Source: Clostridia bacterium
Lineage (GTDB): Bacteria; Bacillota; Clostridia; Oscillospirales; CAG-272
Assembly (NCBI GenBank): GCA_017481595.1
Contig: JAFUOY010000036.1
Span: forward strand, 1-64,000
Reading direction: 5' to 3'
Length of the DNA: 64,000 bases
Positions 54,401 to 63,042 of this stretch are shown here, one piece after another (position 1 is the first letter of the stretch; each line of letters opens with the position of its first letter). The notes below the pieces were generated by a model. It was not told the DNA's origin. It searched no databases and was given only the letters and a program-made list of their open reading frames with translations. The translations under genes and the position numbers were made by a program.

Positions 54401-55272
54401 TGGAAGAAAACAAGATCCCTCTTGCGCAGGACAGAGTTGACGTTATAAACAGAATAAGTCAGTTTGAAAAGGAAGGCGGAGAAAGCTTCTTTGAAAATGC
54501 GGAGATAGATCCTCCCTCCCGTCCTATTCTCCCCGACGAGGTTGACTATCTTAATAAGAAGCTGTCCTCAAAAATAAAAACCTTTTTTGCCTGCATTATT
54601 GAATGGATAGGCAAGAAGATAATGAAGAAGAAATTTGATATTACGGTGGTAGGCGAAGAAAACATCCGTGATATTAAGGGCGGAGCTATTATAACGAGTA
54701 ATCACTTCGGCTTTTTTGAGAGCCTTAACGTAAAAATTGCATCGGAAAAGGCAAAGCAGAAGCACAAGCTTTATAAGGTAGTACGCGAGGGAAACTTCTT
54801 TATGACAGGCTTGTTCGGCTTTCTTTTGAAAAATTGCCGCACACTCCCCTTAAGCTCCAACCTTCATACAATGAAAAAGCTTGACCTTTCCATTAGTGAG
54901 CTTCTTAAGAAGAATAATTTTATTCTTCTATATCCTGAGCAGGCGCTTTGGTGGAACTATCCGAAGCCCCGTCCCTACCGTATTGGCGCATACCATTACG
55001 CGGCAAAAAACAACGTACCCGTTATTCCCTGCTTTGTTACCCTTTCAAAAAAGGGAACTATCGGCAAGGATGGATTCCCCGATCTTAAATACACTATCCA
55101 CGTAATGAAGCCCATTTATCCCGATCCTGATAAAAAGGTGAGAGATAACGCAAGGGAAATGCAGGCAGAAAACTCCCGTCTTACCTTTGCAAAATACGAG
55201 GAGGTCTACGGTGTTCCAGTAACCTACGGCGACTATAATCTTGAAACGGCTATTAACGGAGTTGTAAAATAA
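54397..55272 (+). CDS. Lysophospholipid (PlsC-like) acyltransferase 2
   Basis: A 291-residue acyltransferase with catalytic block TSNHFGFFESL near 104-114, where the usual Asp of HX4D is Glu, and a third block YPEQALWWNYP near 175-185. An N-terminal extension of about 60 residues is not found in acyltransferase 1. It is translationally coupled to GT8-2. The deviation from HX4D in both acyltransferases of this cluster suggests a specialised acceptor. Confidence 0.82.
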   Translation: MMEENKIPLAQDRVDVINRISQFEKEGGESFFENAEIDPPSRPILPDEVDYLNKKLSSKIKTFFACIIEWIGKKIMKKKFDITVVGEENIRDIKGGAIITSNHFGFFESLNVKIASEKAKQKHKLYKVVREGNFFMTGLFGFLLKNCRTLPLSSNLHTMKKLDLSISELLKKNNFILLYPEQALWWNYPKPRPYRIGAYHYAAKNNVPVIPCFVTLSKKGTIGKDGFPDLKYTIHVMKPIYPDPDKKVRDNAREMQAENSRLTFAKYEEVYGVPVTYGDYNLETAINGVVK

Positions 55273-55273
55273 A

Positions 55274-55310
55274 AACAAAAAATCGCACTACGGTGCGATT
55301 TTTGTTTTAT
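55274..55310. terminator. Bidirectional terminator
   Basis: ATCGCAC (55282-55288) pairs with GTGCGAT (55293-55299), inside A and T runs. Confidence 0.75.
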
Positions 55311-55549
55311 CATAATAATTCTTCTATTCCAACATTGAAAATTTCGGAAAAGGCTTTAAGTTCTATATCCGTAACAAATCTTTTTCCACATTCTATTCTT
55401 TGAATAGCATTTTTATCAACGTCTATTCCAATAAGCTGCATTTTATCCGCAAGTCCCCTCTGCGAAAGCTTGGGCAAGGAAGCTGTACGAAGCTCTTTGA
55501 TTCTTTCTCCACACAAATTATTTCTACCGTTATTTTTGTTTTTAAACAT
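55310..55549 (-). CDS. XRE-family transcriptional regulator, small
   Basis: A 79-residue helix-turn-helix protein; ERIKELRTASLPKLSQRGLADKM and DKNAIQRIECGKRFV form the DNA-binding core. It lacks any other domain. The ATG at 55549 follows GGGGTG. Upstream lies a divergent consensus promoter (55578-55606) with a perfect 11-base-arm palindrome at its start site, which this regulator probably binds. It resembles the XRE at 11978-12205 in size and setting. Confidence 0.85.
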   Translation of the reverse strand: MFKNKNNGRNNLCGERIKELRTASLPKLSQRGLADKMQLIGIDVDKNAIQRIECGKRFVTDIELKAFSEIFNVGIEELL

Positions 55550-55577
55550 GATAGCACCCCTGTTTGACATTCAGTGA

Positions 55578-55606
55578 TTGACAAATCTATTATATTGTGT
55601 TATAAT
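55578..55606 (+). promoter_or_regulatory. Consensus promoter divergent from the XRE gene
   Basis: TTGACA (55578-55583), a 17-base spacer and TATAAT (55601-55606). Confidence 0.85.
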
Positions 55607-55609
55607 ACG

Positions 55610-55638
55610 ATTATTGACATTCACAAGATGTCAATAAT
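55610..55638. promoter_or_regulatory. Perfect palindromic operator candidate
   Basis: ATTATTGACAT (55610-55620) and ATGTCAATAAT (55628-55638) are exact inverted copies with a 7-base centre, located over the expected transcription start. TTGACATTC also occurs at 55564-55572. Confidence 0.7.
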
Positions 55639-55695
55639 GTTGTTTACAATTTAATGATGCGTTCGATTAAAAATCAACAAATTTCAAATTAGGTA

Positions 55696-55724
55696 TTGAC
55701 AAATACATAAATCGGTGTTATACT
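55696..55724 (+). promoter_or_regulatory. Second predicted promoter, upstream of the small Cys-rich ORF
   Basis: TTGACA (55696-55701), a 17-base spacer and TATACT (55719-55724). Confidence 0.75.
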
Positions 55725-55758
55725 CAACCCATATAAACTTTACGAAAGGTGTACGACC

Positions 55759-55869
55759 ATGACAGTTTTTATGTTTAATAATGAACTTTATACTGTCGAT
55801 ATGCACGGCGAAGAATCCAAGCATTGGAATCTGTCGGGCTTGTGTTGTTGTACCCAAAATAAGGTTTAA
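55759..55869 (+). CDS. Possible small protein, 36 residues, Cys-rich
   Basis: An ATG after an AAAGGTG ribosome binding site opens a 36-codon frame. The product begins MTVFMFNNELY and ends with GLCCCTQNKV. Two promoters lie upstream and a strong hairpin followed by T residues (55913-55952) lies downstream, so it sits on a defined short transcript. I do not recognise it. It could be a small regulatory or metal-binding peptide, a leader peptide, or a non-coding RNA with a chance frame. Confidence 0.45.
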   Translation: MTVFMFNNELYTVDMHGEESKHWNLSGLCCCTQNKV

Positions 55870-55912
55870 TATCTATCATGCGCAGATAGAATCATTGGAT
55901 TTTTTTGGATAT

Positions 55913-55952
55913 GCGGTACAAGTCGATGTATTTCGATTTGTACCGTTTTTGT
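55913..55952 (+). terminator. Terminator or attenuator after the small ORF
   Basis: CGGTACAA (55914-55921) pairs with TTGTACCG (55938-55945), with an inner CGA/TCG, followed by a T run. It would limit read-through into the genes from 55972. Confidence 0.75.
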
Positions 55953-55971
55953 TTTTTAAGGAGTAATTATT

Positions 55972-56352
55972 ATGAAGCTACCAAAGTATGTTCGAATTCA
56001 AGGACGCGAAATTGCGTGGAGAACAAAGAAACCTGTAGGGGTATTTATTTTGAATTGGCGCAGAATACGCGACAACATTTATAGCCTCGAAGATGTAAAA
56101 CTGTATGATGAAACACATCAATGGTTTCTCGACAATTTACCACAGCCGCCTTTTTACGGAGAAAGCAATGACAATCCCCAAGGGGCAATCACATATTTTA
56201 AAACCGAAAGCTGTGATATGATGCTCGAAAGAATACAACCTCTCATAGATTTGCTTGATAAATACGATATTCCTTACGATATTGTCTACACCAATTATGT
56301 AGGCAAAATTATTTATGAAGATGAGTATCAAGTCGGTGTTATTGATTCATAA
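55972..56352 (+). CDS. Hypothetical protein
   Basis: A 126-residue soluble protein that I do not recognise. It is rich in aromatic residues (IAWRTKKPVGVFILNWRRI near 14-32; HQWFLDNLPQPPFYG near 49-63) and ends with an alternating hydrophobic/acidic strand pattern. AAGGAG precedes its ATG. It lies 13 bases from the P-loop gene and is likely co-transcribed with it. Confidence 0.7.
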   Translation: MKLPKYVRIQGREIAWRTKKPVGVFILNWRRIRDNIYSLEDVKLYDETHQWFLDNLPQPPFYGESNDNPQGAITYFKTESCDMMLERIQPLIDLLDKYDIPYDIVYTNYVGKIIYEDEYQVGVIDS

Positions 56353-56365
56353 GGAGGTGATTTAG

Positions 56366-56950
56366 ATGTCAAAAACGCTTGTTATTATTTTGGGTCCTCA
56401 TGCTGTAGTTAAAATGACTGTTGGGCAGGAACTTGCAAAGATTACAGATCTTCGCCTGTTCCATAATCATATGTCAATCGAACTGGCACGAAAGTTGTTT
56501 GCTCACACGGAAAAAGAATGGAGTGTTTTGAATGAAACCATTCGTAAAACCGTGTTTGAGTTATTCGCTAAAGGTGATTTACCCGGATTGATCTTCACCT
56601 ATATGTGTGCCTTTGATATGCAGAGTGACCTTGACTATCTGCAGAACGTGATCAACCTTTTTAAGTTAAACGGTGCAAGCTGTTATGTGGTAGAGCTTTG
56701 TGCTGATTTTGAAGAACGTCTAGTTCGCAACAAAAGTGAAAACCGCTTGCTTCACAAAGAATCCAAGCGCAACATTGAATGGAGCGAAGCAGAAATGAGA
56801 AGGACGAGTGAGAAATATCGCCTTAACTCCTATGACGGAGAAAGCCTACCCTTTGAAAACTATATTAAAATCGACAATACTACTTTAGCTCCGGATGAAG
56901 TTGCGAAGATGATCCAGACACATTTTGCAATCGAAGGACGAAAAGAATGA
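56366..56950 (+). CDS. P-loop nucleotide kinase-like protein (copy 2, altered Walker A)
   Basis: Paralogue of the gene at 49757-50308: shared segments include KMTVGQEL, LRLFHNHMSIE, LIFTYMCAFDMQSD, KSENRL and NYIKIDNT. The Walker A here reads GPHAVVKMT, so the second invariant Gly has become Val, which should weaken phosphate binding. The 194-residue protein otherwise retains the fold's landmarks. It overlaps nothing upstream and ends 14 bases before the GNAT start. Confidence 0.75.
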   Translation: MSKTLVIILGPHAVVKMTVGQELAKITDLRLFHNHMSIELARKLFAHTEKEWSVLNETIRKTVFELFAKGDLPGLIFTYMCAFDMQSDLDYLQNVINLFKLNGASCYVVELCADFEERLVRNKSENRLLHKESKRNIEWSEAEMRRTSEKYRLNSYDGESLPFENYIKIDNTTLAPDEVAKMIQTHFAIEGRKE

Positions 56951-56963
56951 AAGGAGTATCACA

Positions 56964-57524
56964 ATGATATTTGATGAAAAGCAAATCATCTTGAAGGATG
57001 GCAGGACTGCCATATTAAAAACTCCGTGTGTTGAAGATGCTGAAAAACTGCTAAGTTACATAAGAAGATCCTGTGGAGAAACAGAATTTCTTGCAAAATA
57101 TCCTGAGGAATGGGATAATGTTTCCGTAGAGAGTGAGGAAAAATGGATAAATAGATGCAGAAACTCTGAGAATACCTTATCCATTTCGTGCTACGTAGGA
57201 AAAGAAGTTGTCGGAAACTGCGAAATAAATTTTGGAAGCAATATAAAAACAAGACACCGCGCAAATGTTGCAATCGCCATTCTTAAGGAATATTGGAATC
57301 TTGGAATTGGCTCTGCTATGTTTAAAGAGCTTATAGCTGCCGCAGAAAACAGGCCAATAATAGAATTTATGGACCTTGAGGTTGCGGAAGGGAATGGCAG
57401 AGCAAAAGCGCTTTATGAAAAATACGGTTTTGAAACAGTAGGAGAACGTCCTAATGCCTTTAAATTAAAGGACGGACGGTATTTAAAGGAATATTTTATG
57501 CAAAGGAAAATTATATCAAGGTGA
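56964..57524 (+). CDS. GNAT-family N-acetyltransferase
   Basis: Acetyl-CoA-dependent acyltransferase of 186 residues with the RimI/RimL-like pattern. The central strand and pyrophosphate-binding region read VAIAILKEYWNLGIGSAMF near 103-121, and the C-terminal part reads DLEVAEGNGRAKALYEKYGFETVG near 138-161. The ATG at 56964 follows AAAGGAG. The target amine (small molecule or protein) is unknown. Likely in one transcript with its neighbours from 55972 to 58888. Confidence 0.88.
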   Translation: MIFDEKQIILKDGRTAILKTPCVEDAEKLLSYIRRSCGETEFLAKYPEEWDNVSVESEEKWINRCRNSENTLSISCYVGKEVVGNCEINFGSNIKTRHRANVAIAILKEYWNLGIGSAMFKELIAAAENRPIIEFMDLEVAEGNGRAKALYEKYGFETVGERPNAFKLKDGRYLKEYFMQRKIISR

Positions 57525-57529
57525 AATAA

Positions 57530-58306
57530 ATGAGTATTATCAAAAACGAAATTCCTATTTTGGAATATGACAGTGACAGGTCGGCTGTGCTTATGCCGAC
57601 ACATGAAAATTTAAATTTGAAGCTACCCAAAAAGGCGGTTTTTGCCTTTTTGGGCGAGCATATTGACAATTATGCAATAAAAAATAAGGCTGTTCGTGTC
57701 GGAACCTTTGTTTCCGCCACAAAGGACTATCCGATATACGTTATAGAGCATAAAAACGAAAGGATCTGCTTGTGTCAGGCTCCCGTAGGTGCGGCTGCCT
57801 CCACGCAGATACTCGATTGGCTTATCGGATACGGAGTTAAGGAGATCATATCTTCCGGTTGCTGCGGCACTCTTATCGACATACCCGAAAACGTATTTCT
57901 TGTTCCGCATAAGGCGTTAAGAGATGAGGGCACGTCCTATCATTACTTGCCGCCATCACGTTATGTCAACGTAAACCCGTTAGCAAGAGAAGCAATTGAA
58001 AAGGCTCTTTCTCAAAATAACCTTGAATACAAGGAGGTTATAACCTGGTCAACCGACGGATTTTACCGTGAGACTAAGGAAAAGGTATGTTACAGAAAGG
58101 ATGAGGGATGTGCCGTTGTAGAGATGGAATGCTCTGCCCTTGCCGCCTGCGCAGAATTCAGAAACGCAATATGGGGCAGTATTTTATTTACTGCCGACAC
58201 ATTAGCAGACGTTGAAAGTTATGACGAGCGTGATTGGGGACAGGATTCCTTTGAATATGCCCTTAAATTAAGTCTTGATGCAGTTGTAAATATAAAAGGA
58301 GAATAA
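57530..58306 (+). CDS. Nucleoside phosphorylase
   Basis: Phosphorolyses nucleosides to free base and ribose-1-phosphate. PNP/UDP-family landmarks are QAPVGAAASTQILDWLI near 82-98, EIISSGCCGTL near 104-114, and the nucleoside-binding VVEMECSALAACAEF near 194-208 followed by ADTLADVES. The protein has 258 residues. Preference for purine or uridine nucleosides is not clear from the motifs. It lies six bases after the GNAT gene and three before the S51 peptidase gene. Confidence 0.9.
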   Translation: MSIIKNEIPILEYDSDRSAVLMPTHENLNLKLPKKAVFAFLGEHIDNYAIKNKAVRVGTFVSATKDYPIYVIEHKNERICLCQAPVGAAASTQILDWLIGYGVKEIISSGCCGTLIDIPENVFLVPHKALRDEGTSYHYLPPSRYVNVNPLAREAIEKALSQNNLEYKEVITWSTDGFYRETKEKVCYRKDEGCAVVEMECSALAACAEFRNAIWGSILFTADTLADVESYDERDWGQDSFEYALKLSLDAVVNIKGE

Positions 58307-58309
58307 AAA

Positions 58310-58888
58310 ATGAAGCTAATATTATCATCAAGTGATTTTGGAAATCCGATATCGGCTCAATTTATAAAGGATAACCTTGGAAAGCCTATGGAGGAATGCC
58401 GCGTTCTGTACTTTCCAAACGAGAAGGCTACAGAGGAAAGAATCAATAGCAATATGTATTATGATAGGGTAAGCGCCCTCGGATTTCAAAGGCAAAACAT
58501 CACGGTATTTAACTATTACGATCCCGTTGGTTACGATAGTCTTGAAATAGATGCAATTTACATAAGCGGTGGCAATACATACGGAACTATAGACCGTATA
58601 AGAGAAGCAAAAGCGGATATGCTTATTAAAAAATACATCAAAAACGGCGCTGTTTATATTGGAGGTAGCGCGGGAGCCCATATAGCCTGCGCAAATATAT
58701 CACACGTTAAAAGATATGATACAAACACCTTTAACGTAAAGGATATGCGTGGACTAGAGCTATATACGGGCATTTTGATCTGCCACTATAATAAGGATCG
58801 CGAGGCGCACTTTTTGGAGCTGAAGGAAACTAGCCCTTTCAGAGTAACTGCCCTTAAGGACGGAGAAAGTATTTTGGTTGAGGATTAA
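58310..58888 (+). CDS. Peptidase E-like (family S51) protein
   Basis: Class I glutamine amidotransferase-like fold with a serine nucleophile. YISGGNTYG near 84-92 and the nucleophile elbow GGSAGAHIA with Ser 120 match the S51 family (aspartyl dipeptidase, cyanophycinase relatives), and HYNKDREAH near 166 supplies the histidine. The 192-residue protein is cytoplasmic. It is the last gene of the cluster, closed by a strong terminator. Confidence 0.87.
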   Translation: MKLILSSSDFGNPISAQFIKDNLGKPMEECRVLYFPNEKATEERINSNMYYDRVSALGFQRQNITVFNYYDPVGYDSLEIDAIYISGGNTYGTIDRIREAKADMLIKKYIKNGAVYIGGSAGAHIACANISHVKRYDTNTFNVKDMRGLELYTGILICHYNKDREAHFLELKETSPFRVTALKDGESILVED

Positions 58889-58925
58889 AAAACAAAAGCA
58901 GAGATATTCTCTGCTTTTGTTTTTA
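58888..58925. terminator. Bidirectional terminator between the S51 gene and the his operon
   Basis: ACAAAAGCAGAG (58892-58903) pairs perfectly with CTCTGCTTTTGT (58909-58920). Confidence 0.85.
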
Positions 58926-59720
58926 TTAAAGTATTTCTTCAAGGGAGGTAATGTATTTGTAGCCTAATTTATCAAGCCTTTCAGCTTCTTTTTCCAAGCC
59001 GAAATCTATGGTTGAGGTTGAATGAGTATCGGATGTGATAACAAATTTTTTACCGCTATCTCCTATTATTTTAAGCAAAAACGCTTCGGGATAGGACTCC
59101 GTTCTGTAGCCTCTTGAAATGGCGCCCGTATTTACCTCGAATATAGCGGGGGTGTCAAGCAAGGCTTCCACCGCCTCGGAGGCGCTCTTTATATATCTTT
59201 CGTTTGATGTATCAAACTGTCTTCCGCCCTCGTTGAACTTTGTACAAAGGTCTACGTGGCCGATAATATTGCACTTCGTTTTATTATAAATGTCCTTGAC
59301 AAGCTTATAATAATCCTCACAATATGCGTACATATCGCCGTTATAATGCTTCTTTACAAACTCATTGGTGGCGTCAAAGCTGAGGTCAACGGGAAGATAC
59401 TCCCCATCCTTGTAAACGTAATGTACGGAGCCGAGAACGTAATCGTAATCATCCGTGTCAAGGCAGGAAAAATAATCCTGCTCTATGCCCATATAGATCC
59501 TTATTTTGTCCTTGTACTTTTCCTTTAAGGCGGTAATCTCCTTTTTATACCTTTCGGTATTCTCTATTGACATACACCAGCTTCCGTCAAAGTCCATATA
59601 GGCGTGACCCGAAAATCCTATTTCGGGACAACCAAGCTCTATTGCCTTTAATACCATTTCCTCCGCGGTGTTTTTACCGTCGCAGTAGGTCGTATGGAGG
59701 TGATAGGTTGAAAGCTTCAT
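58926..59720 (-). CDS. hisK: Histidinol-phosphatase, PHP family
   Basis: Dephosphorylates L-histidinol phosphate, the penultimate stage of histidine synthesis. The PHP metal site starts with [13 protein letters not shown] near 6-18, then [10 protein letters not shown] near 35, GSVHYV near 96, NIIGHVDLC near 151, and the terminal TSDTHS near 233. The 264-residue length fits the HisK/HisJ type used in Firmicutes. It is the last gene of the his operon and overlaps hisIE by four bases. Confidence 0.92.
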   Translation of the reverse strand: MKLSTYHLHTTYCDGKNTAEEMVLKAIELGCPEIGFSGHAYMDFDGSWCMSIENTERYKKEITALKEKYKDKIRIYMGIEQDYFSCLDTDDYDYVLGSVHYVYKDGEYLPVDLSFDATNEFVKKHYNGDMYAYCEDYYKLVKDIYNKTKCNIIGHVDLCTKFNEGGRQFDTSNERYIKSASEAVEALLDTPAIFEVNTGAISRGYRTESYPEAFLLKIIGDSGKKFVITSDTHSTSTIDFGLEKEAERLDKLGYKYITSLEEIL

Positions 59721-60367
59721 TTCGTCATCTTCTCCTGCTTTACCTTATGGTCGATAATATGTCTTGAAGCAAGCTCGCGGTGAATGTCCTCAACGGATAT
59801 ACCCATCTGTACCATAAGCACCATTACGTGATACGCAAGGTCTGCAATTTCGTATACGGTCTCCTTTTTATCGTCAGCCTTACCTGCAATAATAACCTCC
59901 GTACACTCCTCGCCAACCTTTTTAAGTATCTTATCGATTCCCTTTTCAAAAAGATAGGTGGTATAAGAGCCCTCGGGCTTATCCTTCTGTCTGCCTACAA
60001 GAAGCTCATAAAGTCCCTCTAAGGTAAACTGATTAAGCTCATTGCTCTGATATACGGGCTTTGTAAAGCAGGAATCCGTACCTGTATGGCAGGCGGGACC
60101 GTCCTTTTCCACAACTACTGTAAGGGCGTCCTTATCGCAATCCGCAGTTATAGAAACGATATGCTGATAGTTACCGCTTGTCTCACCCTTTAACCAAAGC
60201 TCGTTTCTTGAACGGCTATAAAAGCAGGTAAGACCCTTTTCCATAGATATTTTAAGGCTTTCCTTATTCATATAAGCAAGGGTAAGCACGTCCTTTGTAA
60301 TACTGTCTACCACTACCGCGGGAATAAGTCCCTTTTCATCAAATTTAAGTTCATCAATATTTATCAT
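59717..60367 (-). CDS. hisIE: Bifunctional phosphoribosyl-AMP cyclohydrolase / phosphoribosyl-ATP diphosphatase
   Basis: Catalyses steps two and three of histidine synthesis. The N-terminal cyclohydrolase domain (about 1-105) has [25 protein letters not shown], the DCDKD zinc/magnesium site near 75-79 and GPACHTG. The C-terminal pyrophosphohydrolase domain (about 112-216) has [15 protein letters not shown] and [14 protein letters not shown]. The fused HisIE form is complete. It sits two bases after hisF. Confidence 0.95.
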   Translation of the reverse strand: MINIDELKFDEKGLIPAVVVDSITKDVLTLAYMNKESLKISMEKGLTCFYSRSRNELWLKGETSGNYQHIVSITADCDKDALTVVVEKDGPACHTGTDSCFTKPVYQSNELNQFTLEGLYELLVGRQKDKPEGSYTTYLFEKGIDKILKKVGEECTEVIIAGKADDKKETVYEIADLAYHVMVLMVQMGISVEDIHRELASRHIIDHKVKQEKMTK

Positions 60368-60369
60368 AA

Positions 60370-61128
60370 TTATAACCTCACAGTTATGTCGTTATCGGAA
60401 AGTTCCTTTTTAAGGTCCTTTATCTCTATTTCACCAAAATGGAATACGGATGCGGCAAGACCTGCATCAATATCGGGTATCGCCTTAAAAAGATCAATAA
60501 AATGCTGTGTTGAGCCTGCTCCGCCCGAGGCAATTACAGGCACGTTTACGGCTTCGCAAACGGCTTTGAGCATTTCAATATCAAATCCGCCCTTGACACC
60601 GTCAGTATCAATGGAATTGACAACCACCTCGCCTGCACCAAGCTCTACGCATTTTTTGATCCAGGAAATGGCCTCCATACCCGTGTTTTCGCGTCCGCCC
60701 TTGGCAAAAACTCTGAACACGCCGTCCACTCTTTTTACGTCGGCGGATATTACGACACACTGGTTGCCGTACTTTTGCGCCGCTTCCCTTATAAGCTCGG
60801 GATTCCTGATAGCGCCCGAATTTACGCTTACCTTATCGGCTCCGCATTTAAGCACCCTGTCAAAATCCTCAATGGTGTTGATGCCTCCGCCAACGGTAAG
60901 GGGAATAAAAATTTTACTTGCTACCTCGCGAAGGATGTCGGTAAACAAGGCTCTGCCCTCATATGAGGCGGTTATATCGTAAAAAACAAGCTCGTCAGCG
61001 CCGCACTTGGAATAATATTCCGCAAGCTTGATAGGGGAGGAAACGTCGGCAAGGCCTAAAAAGTTTACTCCCTTTACTACTCTGCCGTCCTTAACGTCAA
61101 GGCAGGGTATAATTCTTTTCGTAATCAT
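60370..61128 (-). CDS. hisF: Imidazole glycerol phosphate synthase, cyclase subunit
   Basis: Combines PRFAR with ammonia delivered by HisH to give imidazole glycerol phosphate and AICAR. The two catalytic aspartates are Asp 11 ([12 protein letters not shown]) and Asp 130 (ISADVKR). The phosphate-binding motifs TVGGGI near 78-83 and ASGGAGS near 226 are intact. Length (252 aa) is standard. It overlaps hisA by four bases. Confidence 0.96.
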   Translation of the reverse strand: MITKRIIPCLDVKDGRVVKGVNFLGLADVSSPIKLAEYYSKCGADELVFYDITASYEGRALFTDILREVASKIFIPLTVGGGINTIEDFDRVLKCGADKVSVNSGAIRNPELIREAAQKYGNQCVVISADVKRVDGVFRVFAKGGRENTGMEAISWIKKCVELGAGEVVVNSIDTDGVKGGFDIEMLKAVCEAVNVPVIASGGAGSTQHFIDLFKAIPDIDAGLAASVFHFGEIEIKDLKKELSDNDITVRL

Positions 61129-61838
61129 TTTGCCACCTCGATAGCCTCGGTAAGATCGATTGCCCCTGTGTAATACGCTTTACCTATTATAGCTCCGTAA
61201 AGCTCCATTTTGCGAAGCTGAATAATATCCTCCAAAGAGGAAACTCCGCCTGATGCAACTATATCAACGGAATACTTTTGAGAAAGCTGACTGTAAAGCT
61301 GAAGATTAGTACCCTTCATAGCTCCGTCCTTGGAAATATCCGTGCATATAACGGTTTTTACCCCGAGTCCCTGCATTTTTTCAAAGAATGCATCAAGGGT
61401 AAATTCAGACTTTTCAAGCCAACCCTTAATGGCGATATAGCCGTCCTTTACGTCCGCGCCTACGGCAATTTTTTCACCGTATTTGCTTACCGCTTCTCTA
61501 AGAAAATCTTCATCCGTTACCGCAGCCGTGCCGAGTATCACTCGGGAAACGCCCGAGCAAAGATATTTCTCCACCGTATCCATAGAACGGATGCCACCGC
61601 CTATTTCAACGAAAAGTCCTGTGTTTTCGGAAATTTCCTTTACTACTTCAAGGTTGGGCGTGGTACCGTCCTTTGCGCCCTCAAGGTCCACCATGTGGAT
61701 AAATTTTGCGCCCTTGGCCTCAAAATCCCTTGCTACCTCTATGGGGTTTTCACTGTAAACGGTCATCTGCTGATAGTCGCCCTTGAAAAGGCGAACTGCT
61801 TTTTTATCAAAAAGATCTATTGCGGGAAAGATATTCAT
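61125..61838 (-). CDS. hisA: ProFAR isomerase
   Basis: Isomerises ProFAR to PRFAR, the Amadori rearrangement before HisF/HisH. Half-barrel repeats are visible: the catalytic Asp 8 in PAIDLFDKKAVRLFKG, GGGIRSMDTVE near 79-89, GADVKDG near 127 and ASGGVSS near 195. The 237-residue length is normal. It is coupled to hisF and hisH by 4-base overlaps on both sides. Confidence 0.95.
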   Translation of the reverse strand: MNIFPAIDLFDKKAVRLFKGDYQQMTVYSENPIEVARDFEAKGAKFIHMVDLEGAKDGTTPNLEVVKEISENTGLFVEIGGGIRSMDTVEKYLCSGVSRVILGTAAVTDEDFLREAVSKYGEKIAVGADVKDGYIAIKGWLEKSEFTLDAFFEKMQGLGVKTVICTDISKDGAMKGTNLQLYSQLSQKYSVDIVASGGVSSLEDIIQLRKMELYGAIIGKAYYTGAIDLTEAIEVAK

Positions 61839-62455
61839 TTTTCATCCTCCCACTCACAAAATGCTTTCAGTATATTAAGTCCCACGTCTCCGCTTTTTTC
61901 GGGGTGGAACTGCATTCCCGCCACGTTGTCCTTTACTACCGCGGCAGTAAGCTCATATCCGTATTCCGCGGTAGCAAGAAGGCTTTCTTCACAGTCCTTA
62001 GCATAGTAGGAATGAACGAAGTAAACGCAGTCATTCTCCTTTATGTACTTAAAGAGAGGATGGCTTTTTGTCAAATGAAGCGCATTCCAGCCAATATGGG
62101 GTATCTTAAGCTCCCTTGGAAGTCTGCCCTCCATAGGAACGACCTGTCCTTTAAGTAAGGAAAGACCTCTATGCTCACCGTATTCAAAGCTCTTTTCAAA
62201 AAGGAGCTGCATACCAAGGCATATACCCATAAGCTTTTTGCCCTTGTTTGCTTCTTCAATTATAATTTTGTCAAGCCCAGTGTCGTTTAATTTCTTTATC
62301 GCATCACCAAATGCGCCAACACCGGGAAGAATTATTCTGTCGGCTTCTCTTATTTTCTCAATATCTGATGTTACTATTGCCTCCGCTCCTATAGCCTTAA
62401 GAGAGGAGCAAAGGGAAAAAAGATTGCCAACGCCGTAGTCTATTATCGCTATCAT
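61835..62455 (-). CDS. hisH: Imidazole glycerol phosphate synthase, glutaminase subunit
   Basis: Hydrolyses glutamine to supply ammonia to HisF. The nucleophile is Cys 79 in MGICLGMQLL, the oxyanion strand PGVGAF is at 44-49, and the His-x-Glu pair is in GMQFHPEKSG near 182-191. Length (206 aa) is normal. It overlaps hisB by one base and hisA by four. Confidence 0.96.
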   Translation of the reverse strand: MIAIIDYGVGNLFSLCSSLKAIGAEAIVTSDIEKIREADRIILPGVGAFGDAIKKLNDTGLDKIIIEEANKGKKLMGICLGMQLLFEKSFEYGEHRGLSLLKGQVVPMEGRLPRELKIPHIGWNALHLTKSHPLFKYIKENDCVYFVHSYYAKDCEESLLATAEYGYELTAAVVKDNVAGMQFHPEKSGDVGLNILKAFCEWEDEK

Positions 62456-63042
62456 TAAATCACACCTTTAGTTGAGGGAATCTCGTTTGCGTACCTTTCA
62501 TCTATTTCTGTTGCATATGAAAGGGCTCTTGCAAACGCCTTGAAAGCGCCCTCGATTATGTGGTGGGAATTCACACCGCATATCTGTCTTATATGGAGAG
62601 TGATATCAGCCTTACGAACAAACGCCATAAAGAACTCCTCCACAAGCTCCGTATCAAAATCCCCTACCTTGTATGCAGGAATTTCAAGAGCGTATCCGAG
62701 ATAGCCTCTGCCGGATATATCAACGGCGCAAAGAATAAGAGATTCATCCATTGGTATGGTCTTGTCCCCATAACGCTTTATTCCCTTTTTATCTCCAAGC
62801 GCCTTGTTAAACGCTTCGCCAAGGCAAATACCGATATCCTCCACCGTGTGATGATAGTCAACATTTGTATCGCCTATGCACTTAACGGAAAGGTCATAGT
62901 GGGCGTGCTTTGCAAAAAGAGTAAGCATATGGTCAAGAAAACCGCATCCTGTGTCTATAATTCCCTGTCCGTTACCGTCAAGGCATAGGGAAAGGGATAT
63001 ATCAGTTTCCGCAGTTTTACGCTTTATTTCATAAGTTCTCAT
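62455..63042 (-). CDS. hisB: Imidazoleglycerol-phosphate dehydratase
   Basis: Dehydrates imidazole glycerol phosphate to imidazole acetol phosphate. The manganese-binding histidine motifs are complete: GFLDHMLTLFAKHAHYDL near 38-55, DYHHTVEDIGICLGEA near 64-79 and GVNSHHIIEGAFKAFA near 155-170. It is the single-function form (195 aa) without a phosphatase domain, consistent with a separate hisK in the same operon. It overlaps the hisC end by 14 bases. Confidence 0.96.
   Translation of the reverse strand: MRTYEIKRKTAETDISLSLCLDGNGQGIIDTGCGFLDHMLTLFAKHAHYDLSVKCIGDTNVDYHHTVEDIGICLGEAFNKALGDKKGIKRYGDKTIPMDESLILCAVDISGRGYLGYALEIPAYKVGDFDTELVEEFFMAFVRKADITLHIRQICGVNSHHIIEGAFKAFARALSYATEIDERYANEIPSTKGVI

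Noticed and set aside
55972..58888. Integrated phage remnant in the 55-58 kb region
   Set aside because: The genes are ordinary metabolic or hypothetical ones with good ribosome binding sites and normal composition; no phage structural or integrase genes are present.
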